From: Ferrovibrio sp035304305
GTDB taxonomy: Bacteria; Pseudomonadota; Alphaproteobacteria; Ferrovibrionales; Ferrovibrionaceae
Length of the DNA stretch: 8,080 nt
Assembly: GCF_035304305.1 (NCBI RefSeq)
Contig: NZ_DATGQG010000089.1
Coordinates: 1 to 8,080 of the forward strand
Direction of reading: 5' to 3'
The position numbers were made by a program, and so were the translations under genes. How positions within the stretch are numbered: position 1 is the stretch's first letter; every line of letters starts with the position of its first letter. The notes beneath the pieces were generated by a model, which was not told where the DNA came from, searched no databases, and worked only from the letters and a program-made list of their open reading frames with translations. Below, in pieces: positions 1 through 6,511 of the stretch.

Positions 1-609
1 ATCGCCGGCCGCAAGGCGAAGGCGAACGTGGTCGGCGTGGTCGCGCTGGTGGAAAACATGCCGTCGGGAACGGCGCAGCGGCCGGGTGACGTGGTGACTT
101 CCATGTCAGGGCAGACCATCGAAGTACTGAACACTGACGCCGAAGGCCGGCTTATCCTGTGCGATGCCATGTGGTACTGCCAGGAGCGTTTCAAGCCACA
201 GGTCATGGTTGACTTAGCCACGCTGACCGGCGCGATCATCATCTCGCTGGGCCATGAGCATGCCGGCCTGTTCTCCAACGATGACAGGCTGTCGGAACAG
301 CTGGCGTCGGCCGGCAAGGCGGAGGATGAGCTGGTCTGGCGCATGCCGCTCTCGGATGCCTATGACGAAGGCCTGAAATCCTCCATTGCCGACATGCAGA
401 ACATCGCCGGCCCCGGCTTCGGCGCCGGTTCGATCACCGCGGCGCAGTTCCTGCAGCGCTTCGTGCAGGAAAAGACGCCCTGGGCGCATCTCGATATTGC
501 CGGTACGGCCTGGAGCAAGAAGGACAAGGCCACGGTGCCGAAGGGTGCCACCGGCTTCGGCGTGCGGCTGCTCAACCGTCTCGTCGCCGATTACTACGAG
601 GAACGCTGA
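1..609 (+). CDS. pepA: Leucyl aminopeptidase PepA, C-terminal part (5' end outside window)
   Basis: M17-family cytosolic aminopeptidase, which removes N-terminal residues from peptides with a two-metal centre, normally as a hexamer. The reading frame is open from base 1 and ends at TGA 607-609, giving 202 residues. The family signature NTDAEGRL lies at local residues 44-51. Aligned by this motif to E. coli PepA (about 503 aa), its Asp and Glu match metal ligands D352 and E354 and its Arg matches catalytic R356. By the same alignment, about 300 N-terminal residues lie upstream of the window, including the lysine and other aspartate ligands (K270, D275, K282, D293), so completeness of the active site cannot be judged here. 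The C-terminal part (GHEHAGLFSND, the DMQNI region, and a terminal domain ending VADYYEER) looks intact. holC follows 13 bp downstream on the same strand, a pairing common in proteobacteria. In some bacteria PepA also binds DNA; nothing visible here tests that. Confidence 0.96.
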   Translation: MAGRKAKANVVGVVALVENMPSGTAQRPGDVVTSMSGQTIEVLNTDAEGRLILCDAMWYCQERFKPQVMVDLATLTGAIIISLGHEHAGLFSNDDRLSEQLASAGKAEDELVWRMPLSDAYDEGLKSSIADMQNIAGPGFGAGSITAAQFLQRFVQEKTPWAHLDIAGTAWSKKDKATVPKGATGFGVRLLNRLVADYYEER

Positions 610-622
610 TCGCGCTTCCGGC

Positions 623-1078
623 ATGACCGAACTGCTCTTCTACCATCTGACCCGGCGGCGCCTCGAACAGGTCCTGCCGGAACTGCTGGAGAAGACCCTG
701 CAGCGCGGCTGGCGCGCTGTCGTCAAGGGCGGATCCGAAGAGCGCATCGATGCACTCAATGGCACGCTCTGGACCTACAGTCGCGCCAGCTTCCTGCCGC
801 ATGGCACAAAGGCGGACGGGTTTGCCGACAGGCAGCCGATCTATCTCACTACGGAAGACGAGCGGCCCAATGGCGCGCAGGTGCTGTTCCTGGTGGATGG
901 TGCCGACACCGCCGATGCCGCGTCTTACGAGCGCGTCTGCGACCTCTTCGATGGCAATGATGAGGAAGCGGTGGCGGCGGCACGTCTCCGCTGGAAACGC
1001 GCGAAAGATGCCGGCCATACGCTGACCTACTGGCAGCAAAGCGAAACCGGCGGCTGGGTGAAGAAGGCGGAAGGCTAG
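623..1078 (+). CDS. holC: DNA polymerase III subunit chi (HolC)
   Basis: The chi subunit is a small clamp-loader accessory protein that links the replisome to single-stranded DNA by binding the C-terminal tail of SSB. The predicted 151 residues match the usual length of about 150. Family patterns include MTELLFYHLT at the N-terminus, EKTLQRGWRAVV (residues 23-34), LWTYSRASFLPHG (49-61), QPIYLT (71-76), and a C-terminal block with FDGNDEEAV (109-117), RWKRAKDAGH (123-132) and a final YWQQ..GGW. The ATG at 623 was chosen because it begins the family N-terminus. The frame stays open upstream to 386, but that stretch is out-of-frame pepA sequence. No good Shine-Dalgarno sits before the ATG; GAGGAA at 599-604 inside the pepA end is about 18 bases away, so coupling to pepA translation is likely. 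Alphaproteobacteria generally lack a recognisable psi (HolD) partner, and none is seen here. Confidence 0.95.
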   Translation: MTELLFYHLTRRRLEQVLPELLEKTLQRGWRAVVKGGSEERIDALNGTLWTYSRASFLPHGTKADGFADRQPIYLTTEDERPNGAQVLFLVDGADTADAASYERVCDLFDGNDEEAVAAARLRWKRAKDAGHTLTYWQQSETGGWVKKAEG

Positions 1079-1079
1079 G

Positions 1080-3002
1080 TCAGGCCGCTTCGCTCTGCGC
1101 TTCTTCCAGCTTCGCCTGTGCTTCCAGCCAGGTTTCTTCGGCGGCCTCGATCTTCCTTACAATCTCGCCATGCTGCTTCTGCAGCTCGGCCAGCTTTGCC
1201 GGCGTCATGGTCGTGTAGGTGTCGGGATCGGCCAGCGTTGCATCCAGCTGCATCTTCTCGGCGTTCAGCCGGGCCAGAGCCTTCTCGGCGCTCTGCACGG
1301 CGATGCGCAGGGGGGCGAGGGCCTGCCGCGCGGCCGCCGCCTGCTTGCGCTCGGCCTTGCGGTCCGCGGCTGAGGTCTCGGAGTTGCCGCCACCCTTCAG
1401 CTTGACGGTTGCCGCGGCGCGGCGCTTGTCGGCGAGATAGCGCGCGTAGTCGTCGAGATCGCCATCGAAATCCTTCACCGTGCCGTCGGCGACCAGCCAG
1501 AACCGGTCGGCGCAGGCTTCCGCCATGTGGCGATCATGGCTGACCAGGATTACGGCTCCCTTGAACTCGTTCACCGCCTGCACCAGGGCGTCGCGCGTAT
1601 CCATGTCGAGATGGTTGGTCGGCTCGTCAAGGATCAGCAGATGCGGCGCATGGTGCGTCACCATGGCGAAGAGCAGCCGCGCGCGCTCGCCGCCTGAAAG
1701 CTTGCCGGCTGCGGTCTGCGCCTTTTCTCGTGTCAGGCCGAAACCGCCCAGCCGGGTGCGCAGCTGTTCGACCGTCGCGTTCGGCATCAGGTCGGCGAGG
1801 TGATCCACCGGCGTGCGGCTCTCGTCCAGCACCTCGTCCTGGTCCTGGGCGAAGTAGCCGATGCGCAGCTTGCCGGAGCGACGGATCTGCCCGGCCTGCG
1901 GTTTCAGCGTGCCGGCCAGGATCTTCGCCAGCGTCGACTTGCCGTTGCCGTTGGCGCCCAGCATGGCGATGCGGTCTTCCATGTCGATGCGCAGATCGAC
2001 ATGGCGCAGCACCGGCTTGTCCGGCACGTAACCGGCCGTGAGGTTGTCCAGCACGATCAGCGGCGGCGGCAGCTCCTCGGGATCGGGCAGGCGGAATATC
2101 ACGGTCGGATCTTCGACGGCCGCGGCGATCGGCTGCATTTTTGCCAGCATTTTCAGGCGGCTTTGCGCCTGCCGGGCCTTGGAGGCCTTGGCGCGGAAGC
2201 GGTCGACGAAATCCTGCAGATGCTTGCGCTGTTCGGCCTGACGCTGCGCCAATGCCGTCTGCTGCTCCATGCGCAGGCGGCGCTCGGTCTCGAAGTCGTC
2301 GTAGTTGCCGCGATAGAGCACCAGCTTGGTGTTGTCGATATGGAGGATGTGCTCGACCGCGCTGTTCAGGAAATGGCGGTCGTGGCTGATCAGCAGGAAG
2401 GTGCGTGGCCAGGACTTCAGATAGCCTTCCAGCCAGAGCGATGCTTCGAGGTCGAGATGGTTGGTCGGCTCGTCGAGCAGCAGCAGATCGGGGTTTGAAA
2501 ACAGGCAGCCCGCCAGAGCCACGCGCATGCGCCAGCCGCCGGAGAAACTGTCGAGCGGCCGGTTCTGCATCTCCTCGTCAAAACCCAGGCCGGCGAGGAT
2601 GACGGCGGCACGGGCTGGTGCGGAATGGGCATCGATCTCCGCCAGCCGCATATGCACAGTGGCGATGCGCTCGGCATCCTCCATGCTGGTGGAGTTCTCC
2701 AGCTCCTCGGCTTCCGCCAGCAGCGCTTCGCGTTCGGTATCTGCGGCCAGCACATACTGGATCGGGGTCTGACTGCCACCGGGCGGCTCCTGCGGCAGTT
2801 TGGCGATCTTGCAGTCATTCGGCAGTTCGACCCCGCCGGTCTCGGTCTGCAGCTCCCCGCAGATGATCCGGAACAGGGTCGATTTTCCGGTCCCGTTGCG
2901 GCCGACCAGGCCGACCTTGTGCCCGGCCGGGATCGTGGCCGAGACATGATCCAGCAGCACACGGCCGGCAATCCGGTAGGTCAAATCGCGGAAACTCAGC
3001 AT
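1080..3002 (-). CDS. yheS: ABC-F family ATPase, YheS-like
   Basis: Soluble protein with two ABC ATPase domains and no membrane segments. ABC-F proteins act on the ribosome, typically at the E site, to influence tRNA and peptidyl-transferase behaviour; they are not transporters. The 640 residues are close to E. coli YheS (about 637). First domain: Walker A GRNGTGKS (34-41), signature SGGWRMR (154-160), Walker B and D-loop LLLLDEPTNHLD (173-184), switch SHDRH (206-210). Second domain: GANGNGKS (349-356), LSGGER (435-440), LLILDEPTNHLD (455-466), SHDRH (488-492). Both catalytic Glu residues are present. The linker between domains (about 240-315) has DRFRAKASKARQAQSR at 267-282, resembling YheS and corresponding to the P-site tRNA-interaction motif. 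Residues 545-640 are Ala/Glu/Lys-rich and probably form a coiled coil, as in Uup and YheS. AAGG 7 bases before the ATG supports the start. The gene is divergent from ndk and convergent with holC. YheS rather than EttA or Uup is inferred from linker and length. Confidence 0.94.
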   Translation of the reverse strand: MLSFRDLTYRIAGRVLLDHVSATIPAGHKVGLVGRNGTGKSTLFRIICGELQTETGGVELPNDCKIAKLPQEPPGGSQTPIQYVLAADTEREALLAEAEELENSTSMEDAERIATVHMRLAEIDAHSAPARAAVILAGLGFDEEMQNRPLDSFSGGWRMRVALAGCLFSNPDLLLLDEPTNHLDLEASLWLEGYLKSWPRTFLLISHDRHFLNSAVEHILHIDNTKLVLYRGNYDDFETERRLRMEQQTALAQRQAEQRKHLQDFVDRFRAKASKARQAQSRLKMLAKMQPIAAAVEDPTVIFRLPDPEELPPPLIVLDNLTAGYVPDKPVLRHVDLRIDMEDRIAMLGANGNGKSTLAKILAGTLKPQAGQIRRSGKLRIGYFAQDQDEVLDESRTPVDHLADLMPNATVEQLRTRLGGFGLTREKAQTAAGKLSGGERARLLFAMVTHHAPHLLILDEPTNHLDMDTRDALVQAVNEFKGAVILVSHDRHMAEACADRFWLVADGTVKDFDGDLDDYARYLADKRRAAATVKLKGGGNSETSAADRKAERKQAAAARQALAPLRIAVQSAEKALARLNAEKMQLDATLADPDTYTTMTPAKLAELQKQHGEIVRKIEAAEETWLEAQAKLEEAQSEAA

Positions 3003-3009
3003 TTCAGAG

Positions 3010-3013
3010 CCTT
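3010..3013 (-). promoter_or_regulatory. Ribosome binding site of the ABC-F gene
   Basis: AAGG on the minus strand lies 7 bases before the ATG at 3002. It is short but well spaced and supports this start. Confidence 0.5.
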
Positions 3014-3031
3014 GGGAGCTGGGCCGGACGG

Positions 3032-3060
3032 TTGCAGGGGCGCGGCGGAGCCTCTATATA
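3032..3060 (+). promoter_or_regulatory. Candidate sigma-70-type promoter for ndk
   Basis: TTGCAG (3032-3037), a 17-bp spacer, then TATATA (3055-3060), in the only AT-rich patch of a GC-rich gap. The matches to TTGACA and TATAAT are partial (3/6 and 4/6), but the spacing is ideal. Transcription would start near 3067, leaving an untranslated leader of about 40 bases before ndk. This is prediction from pattern only. Confidence 0.5.
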
Positions 3061-3083
3061 GCCGCCACATTTTTCCCCGCCAA
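3055..3083 (-). promoter_or_regulatory. Candidate sigma-70-type promoter for the ABC-F gene
   Basis: On the minus strand TTGGCG (3083-3078), a 17-bp spacer, then TATATA (3060-3055). The -10 hexamer is the same double-stranded segment used by the ndk promoter candidate, since CTATATAG (3054-3061) is a perfect palindrome. The -35 match is weak beyond TTG. A start near 3048 would leave a leader of about 45 bases. Confidence 0.4.
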
Positions 3084-3090
3084 TGCCCCG

Positions 3091-3096
3091 AAAGGA
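3091..3096 (+). promoter_or_regulatory. Ribosome binding site deciding the ndk start
   Basis: AAAGGA ends 10 bases before the ATG at 3107. It lies downstream of the other in-frame ATG at 3083, which has no such site, so it favours 3107 as the start. Confidence 0.7.
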
Positions 3097-3106
3097 CGAT
3101 CCGACC

Positions 3107-3529
3107 ATGGCGATTGAACGCACCTTCTCGATCATCAAGCCGGATGCCACCCGCCGCAACCTGACCGGCGCGATCAATGCGAAGATCGAGGCCGCCGGCC
3201 TGCGCATCGTGGCGCAGAAGCGCATATGGATGAGCCAGAAGCAGGCCGAGACTTTCTACGGCGTGCACAAGGACCGGCCCTTCTTCAAGGATCTGGTCAG
3301 CTTCATGATCTCCGGTCCGGTGGTCGTGCAGGTGCTGGAAGGCGAGAACGCCATCGCCAAGTACCGCGAAGTGATGGGCGCCACCAACCCGGCCAACGCC
3401 GCGCCTGGCACCATCCGCAAGGAATTCGCCGAGAGCATCGAAGCCAACTCGGTGCATGGCTCGGATGCGCCGGAGACGGCTGCCGTCGAGATCGCCTACT
3501 TCTTCTCGGGCACCGAGATCGTCGGCTGA
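3107..3529 (+). CDS. ndk: Nucleoside diphosphate kinase
   Basis: Transfers the terminal phosphate of ATP to NDPs and dNDPs through a phosphohistidine intermediate, balancing cytosolic NTP and dNTP pools. The 140 residues are the standard family length. The N-terminus MAIERTFSIIKPDATRR contains the conserved Lys11. The active-site motif NSVHGSD (114-120) puts the catalytic histidine at residue 117. FYGVHKDRPFF (50-60), ISGPVV (68-73), MGATNP (90-95), and GTIRKEFA (101-108) are all present, and the chain ends with the EIAYFF..EIV pattern. The start at 3107 is supported by AAAGGA upstream and by family length; the ATG at 3083 would add eight unconserved residues. It is a single-gene unit divergent from the ABC-F gene, with a strong terminator 24 bases after the stop. 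No residue essential to the family is missing. Confidence 0.98.
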   Translation: MAIERTFSIIKPDATRRNLTGAINAKIEAAGLRIVAQKRIWMSQKQAETFYGVHKDRPFFKDLVSFMISGPVVVQVLEGENAIAKYREVMGATNPANAAPGTIRKEFAESIEANSVHGSDAPETAAVEIAYFFSGTEIVG

Positions 3530-3553
3530 TATCGTTCAGCCCTGCTGAATGCG

Positions 3554-3582
3554 AAAGGCCCGGCAGCAATGCCGGGCCTTTT
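3554..3582. terminator. Bidirectional intrinsic terminator between ndk and purN
   Basis: A perfect 11-bp inverted repeat pairs AAAGGCCCGGC (3554-3564) with GCCGGGCCTTT (3571-3581) around a 6-base loop, AGCAAT. On the plus strand the 3' arm runs into TTTT, ending ndk. On the minus strand the other arm ends in TTT, ending purM-purN shortly after the purN stop at 3591. The U-tracts are short but the stem is very GC-rich, so termination in both directions is likely. Confidence 0.88.
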
Positions 3583-3590
3583 CCGTATGG

Positions 3591-4244
3591 CTACAATGCC
3601 GGGCTGATCAGCGCGCCCGATGCGGGGGCAGCACCCCTGATCCGTACCGCGCGCCCATCGATCTGAAGCCTGTCTTCGGCAAGCCAGCGCAGCGCCTGCG
3701 GGTAAATCCTGTGCTCCTGCTCCAGCACCAGATCGGCGAGCTGCGCGGGCGTGGCACCGGGCGGCACAGGCACGGCGGCCTGCAGGATGATCGGCCCGTC
3801 ATCGAGTTCGGGAATCACGAAATGCACGGTGCAGCCGCTGATCCGCACGCCGGCCTCGATCGCCTGCTCGTGGACGTTCACGCCCTTGAAGGCGGGCAGA
3901 AGAGACGGATGAATGTTGATCATCCTGCCTGTCCAGCCGGCGACGAATTCCGGCGTCAGGATGCGCATGAAACCGGCCAGACAGACCAGTTCGATGCCCT
4001 TCGCGCGCAGCAGTGCGTCAACTTCGGCATCAAAAGCGGCGCGTTCCTTGCCCTTGCTCGGGATCACGGCCGTTTCGATGCCATGGTCCCGGGCGAGGCG
4101 GAGTCCTTCGGCATCTGCGCGGTTCGATACGACCAGTGCAATACGGGCGGGATAGTCCGGTGCCTTCGCCGCCTCGATCAAGGCGCGCAGATTGCTGCCG
4201 CGCCCGGAAATGAGCACGGCAACGGCGCGCCGGGTCGCCGTCAT
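3591..4244 (-). CDS. purN: Phosphoribosylglycinamide formyltransferase (GAR transformylase 1)
   Basis: Third step of de novo purine synthesis: moves a formyl group from 10-formyltetrahydrofolate to GAR to give FGAR, in the cytosol. The 217 residues compare with about 212 in E. coli. The phosphate-binding loop SGRGSN is at 13-18. The folate and catalytic region AGFMRILTPEF (90-100) leads to NIHPSLLPAFKG (110-121), giving catalytic Asn110 and His112. GCTVHFV..ELDDGPII (137-153) supplies Asp148, matching the third catalytic residue (E. coli N106, H108, D144). All three are present, so an active enzyme is expected. The ATG at 4244 comes one base after the purM stop (TGA-C-ATG), giving tight translational coupling. 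It ends at TAG 3593-3591, directly before the bidirectional terminator. This is the formyl-folate-dependent type, not the formate-dependent PurT. Confidence 0.98.
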   Translation of the reverse strand: MTATRRAVAVLISGRGSNLRALIEAAKAPDYPARIALVVSNRADAEGLRLARDHGIETAVIPSKGKERAAFDAEVDALLRAKGIELVCLAGFMRILTPEFVAGWTGRMINIHPSLLPAFKGVNVHEQAIEAGVRISGCTVHFVIPELDDGPIILQAAVPVPPGATPAQLADLVLEQEHRIYPQALRWLAEDRLQIDGRAVRIRGAAPASGALISPAL

Positions 4245-4245
4245 G

Positions 4246-5352
4246 TCAGTTCCAGGCCCTGGCCGTGTTGACGACTTCGCAGACCGGCTCGGCTGCGGCG
4301 TCGTCCAGCGTCTCGATGCGGCCGATGCGGGATACGGTTTCGCCGGCGGCCTTCAGTGCGGACTGCACCGCCTCGGCCTTTTCCGGCGCGACAGCAACCA
4401 CCAGACCGATACCGCAGTTGAAGGCGCGTGCCATTTCCGCGTCGGAGATTTGTCCGGCAGACTTGAGCCAGCGGAAAACCGGCAGCATCTCCCATGTGGT
4501 GGCGTCGATCACCGCCCTGGTGCCGCCGGGCAGCACGCGCGGCACATTGTCGACCAGGCCGCCGCCGGTGATATGCGCCATGGCCTTGATGCTGCCGTCG
4601 CGCACCAGCGGCATGCAGCTTTTCACATAGATCCGCGTCGGCACCATCAGAATCTCGGCCAGCGACTGACCGGCAGCAAAGGGCGCCGGGCTCTCGAAGG
4701 TGAGGCCGTTATCGGCGATCACCTTGCGCACCAGCGAAAAGCCGTTGGAATGCACGCCCGAGGAGGCGAGGCCGAGCAGCACATCGCCCGGAGCGACGCC
4801 GCGCGGCAGCAGCTGGCCGCGTTCGGCGGCCCCGACGGCAAAGCCGGCAAGGTCGTAATCCTTCGCGGCATACATGCCGGGCATCTCGGCCGTCTCGCCG
4901 CCAGTCAGGGCGCAGCCGGCCTGGCGGCAGCCCTCGGCGATGCCGGCGACCACGCGGCGGGCCACATCCACCTCGAGCTTGCCGGTTGCGTAATAGTCGA
5001 GGAAGAAGAGCGGCTCGGCGCCCTGCACCAGGATGTCGTTCACCACCATGGCGACGAGGTCGATGCCGACACCGTCATGGCGTCCGGTCTCGATGGCGAT
5101 CTTCAGCTTGGTGCCGACGCCGTCGGTGGAAGAAACGAGGATGGGATCGGTAAATCCGGCGGCCTTGAGATCGAAGAGGGCACCGAAACCGCCGAGGGAC
5201 GCATCGGCACCCTTGCGGCGCGTGGAAGCGGCCAGCGGCTTGATCGCATCGACCAGCGCTTCGCCGGCATCGATGTCGACGCCTGCGGCCTTGTAAAGCG
5301 GCGACGTGTTGATGATGGCCTCCACGGCGGCTAGAGTGACGGCTGGCAACAT
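4246..5352 (-). CDS. purM: Phosphoribosylformylglycinamidine cyclo-ligase (AIR synthetase)
   Basis: Fifth step of purine synthesis: ATP-dependent ring closure of FGAM to AIR. The chosen start gives 368 residues (E. coli 345). Motifs, numbered from this start: AGVDIDAG (23-30), GGFGALF (54-60), STDGVGTKL (75-83) of the ATP/substrate site, VNDILVQGAEPLFFLDY (104-120), GGETAEMPGMY (151-161), SSGVHSNGFSLVR (197-209), HITGGG (260-265) and FNCGIG (311-316). The start is uncertain. ATG 5352 has AGGGG 10 bases upstream; ATG 5358, two codons earlier, has it 4 bases upstream. Either adds 11-13 residues relative to E. coli. A GTG at 5325 would match E. coli length best but lacks a binding site. The frame stays open to 5532, but that part is the antisense of the neighbouring signal-peptide region. 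It is the first gene of purM-purN and head-to-head with the DUF2066 gene. Confidence 0.96.
   Translation of the reverse strand: MLPAVTLAAVEAIINTSPLYKAAGVDIDAGEALVDAIKPLAASTRRKGADASLGGFGALFDLKAAGFTDPILVSSTDGVGTKLKIAIETGRHDGVGIDLVAMVVNDILVQGAEPLFFLDYYATGKLEVDVARRVVAGIAEGCRQAGCALTGGETAEMPGMYAAKDYDLAGFAVGAAERGQLLPRGVAPGDVLLGLASSGVHSNGFSLVRKVIADNGLTFESPAPFAAGQSLAEILMVPTRIYVKSCMPLVRDGSIKAMAHITGGGLVDNVPRVLPGGTRAVIDATTWEMLPVFRWLKSAGQISDAEMARAFNCGIGLVVAVAPEKAEAVQSALKAAGETVSRIGRIETLDDAAAEPVCEVVNTARAWN
5309..5337 (+). promoter_or_regulatory. Candidate promoter for the DUF2066-PerM-Hda operon, inside purM
   Basis: TTGATG (5309-5314), a 17-bp spacer, then TAGAGT (5332-5337); each hexamer matches the sigma-70 consensus at 4 of 6 positions. 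The site lies within the 5' coding region of purM on the opposite strand. A transcription start near 5344 would give a leader of about 30 bases. Only 22 bp separate the two start codons, so a promoter embedded in purM is expected. Pattern evidence only. Confidence 0.35.
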
Positions 5353-5374
5353 ACCCATTCCGCCCCTGTTTGCA

Positions 5375-6511
5375 ATGCTCCGGTATCGTACCGTAAGACG
5401 CTGTTTCGGCTTTCTTTTTCTCGGTCTTGCGGCAGCGGGCGTCAGTGCCCCGGCAGGGGCGCAGGGGCTGCGGCCGGAGCAGGGCGCGGCCATCCGGGCC
5501 GAGCCGCGCAAGGCCGACCCCTTCGTTGTCACCGGTATTCCCGTCGACGCGACCGCCGAAAGTGCCGCCGCGGCGCGCCCGGTAGCGATCGGTGAAGGCC
5601 AGCGCCGCGCCTTTCTGGCGCTGATGCGCCGGCTGACCCGCCCGGAGGATCACGGTCGTCTGCCGCGGCCCAGCGAGGCCCTGTTGAACCAGACCGTTGC
5701 CGGGTTCGAGATTGACGAGGAACGCACCTCGGCGACCCGTTATATCGCCCGCATCACCGTGCGTTTTCGGGCCGACGAGGTGCGGCGACTGCTGCAGGAC
5801 GCGCGGCTGCCCTATTCGGAAACCGTCAGCCGCCCGGTGCTGGTGATCCCGGTCTGGCAGACCGCCACCGAAAGCAAACTCTGGGAAGCCGACAATCCCT
5901 GGCGCGTGGCTTGGCAGAGCCGGCCGGAAGCTGATGGGCTCGTGCCGCTGATCGCCGCTCCCGCGGATGCGGATGCGCCACCGCTTCAGCAACTGCTGGG
6001 CAATCCGGAGAACCTGCGGGCGTATGCCGACAAGCTGGGCTATCAGGATGCCCTGGTGGTTTCGGCCACTCTGCAGCGGGCGGAGCCGGGCAATGTGCGG
6101 GTCGACATGCATCCCTACCACAGCGGGCCAGCCGCCTTCCTCGAGAGGCTCGATGCCTTCACGGCAACCGGCGGGACGCAGGAAGAGGCATTGCTGTCGG
6201 GTGCGCTCGATCTGAGCCGCCGGATCGAGACGCGATGGAAGATGGATACGGTGATCGATCCGGAGAAGCAGGGGCAGCTCAGCGCCGCGGCCGCCTTCGC
6301 CGGCCTGCCGGAGTGGAACCGGCTGCGCAGCACGCTGGCCGCCATGCCGCTGGTGCGCCACTTCGAGGTCCTGCACCTGTCTCACCGCGACGCGCAGCTG
6401 CAGATCGAATTCTACGGTGATCCCGGCCAGCTCAGTACGGCTCTCGCGCAGCGCGACATCGTGCTCGAGCAGCGTGACGGTTTCTGGCAGATCCGGAGCC
6501 GGCAGCCATGA
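5375..6511 (+). CDS. DUF2066-type secreted protein of unknown function
   Basis: The predicted 378 residues begin with a Sec signal peptide: basic n-region RYRTVRR, a hydrophobic stretch at about 10-25, and an AGA/Q cleavage pattern near residue 29-30. The mature protein should be periplasmic. There is no lipobox; Cys10 is not in the right context. I assign DUF2066 from the early segment (about 48-165), with PFVVTGIPVDATAESAAAAR, GQRRAFLALMRRLT (75-88), Y..R.TVRF (123-131) and VIPVW (157-161), and from its place between purM and perM/hda, as in Pseudomonas (PA0945-PA0947 order). No catalytic motif is visible. The C-terminal part (about 315-378) looks like a small repeat-type domain: MPLVRHFEVLHLSHRDA followed by a beta-rich end. 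ATG 5375 was chosen for the signal peptide, although no Shine-Dalgarno precedes it; upstream in-frame ATGs (from 5306) fall inside purM. Its stop overlaps the next start (ATGA). Function is unknown. Confidence 0.82.
   Translation: MLRYRTVRRCFGFLFLGLAAAGVSAPAGAQGLRPEQGAAIRAEPRKADPFVVTGIPVDATAESAAAARPVAIGEGQRRAFLALMRRLTRPEDHGRLPRPSEALLNQTVAGFEIDEERTSATRYIARITVRFRADEVRRLLQDARLPYSETVSRPVLVIPVWQTATESKLWEADNPWRVAWQSRPEADGLVPLIAAPADADAPPLQQLLGNPENLRAYADKLGYQDALVVSATLQRAEPGNVRVDMHPYHSGPAAFLERLDAFTATGGTQEEALLSGALDLSRRIETRWKMDTVIDPEKQGQLSAAAAFAGLPEWNRLRSTLAAMPLVRHFEVLHLSHRDAQLQIEFYGDPGQLSTALAQRDIVLEQRDGFWQIRSRQP
6495..6498 (+). promoter_or_regulatory. Ribosome binding site of the PerM-family gene
   Basis: GGAG inside the end of the DUF2066 gene lies 9 bases before ATG 6508. 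It favours this start over the second ATG at 6514. Confidence 0.55.

Noticed and set aside
386..622. Upstream extension of holC
   Set aside because: This stretch is pepA read out of frame and is Arg/Pro/Ser-rich; the conserved HolC N-terminus begins at 623.
1059..1106. GAAGAAG...CTTCTTC inverted repeat at the holC/ABC-F junction as a terminator
   Set aside because: The arms are short, low in GC, separated by a long loop and not followed by a T-run; both lie in Lys/Glu-coding ends of genes.
1800..2498. 232-codon open frame on the plus strand opposite the ABC-F gene
   Set aside because: Antisense shadow; the minus strand carries both complete ABC domains here.
3083..3106. Earlier ATG for ndk
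   Set aside because: It lacks a ribosome binding site and adds eight residues outside the family's conserved length.
4192..5334. 380-codon open frame on the plus strand opposite purN/purM
   Set aside because: It is wholly antisense to purM, whose motifs are complete. The translation is rich in His, Gly, Arg and Ala, as expected from reading a GC-rich gene backwards.
5405..5425. T-rich tract early in the DUF2066 gene as a terminator or promoter element
   Set aside because: It encodes the Phe/Leu-rich signal-peptide core and has no adjacent stem; I could not pair it with a convincing purM promoter.
5353..5532. Upstream extension of purM by about 60 codons
   Set aside because: It is the antisense of the DUF2066 signal-peptide region, Arg/Ala/Pro-rich and absent from known PurM proteins.
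5075..6385. 436-codon open frame on the minus strand across the DUF2066 gene and purM 5' end
   Set aside because: Its C-terminal part is purM read in a shifted frame and the rest is antisense to the DUF2066 gene; no family resemblance.
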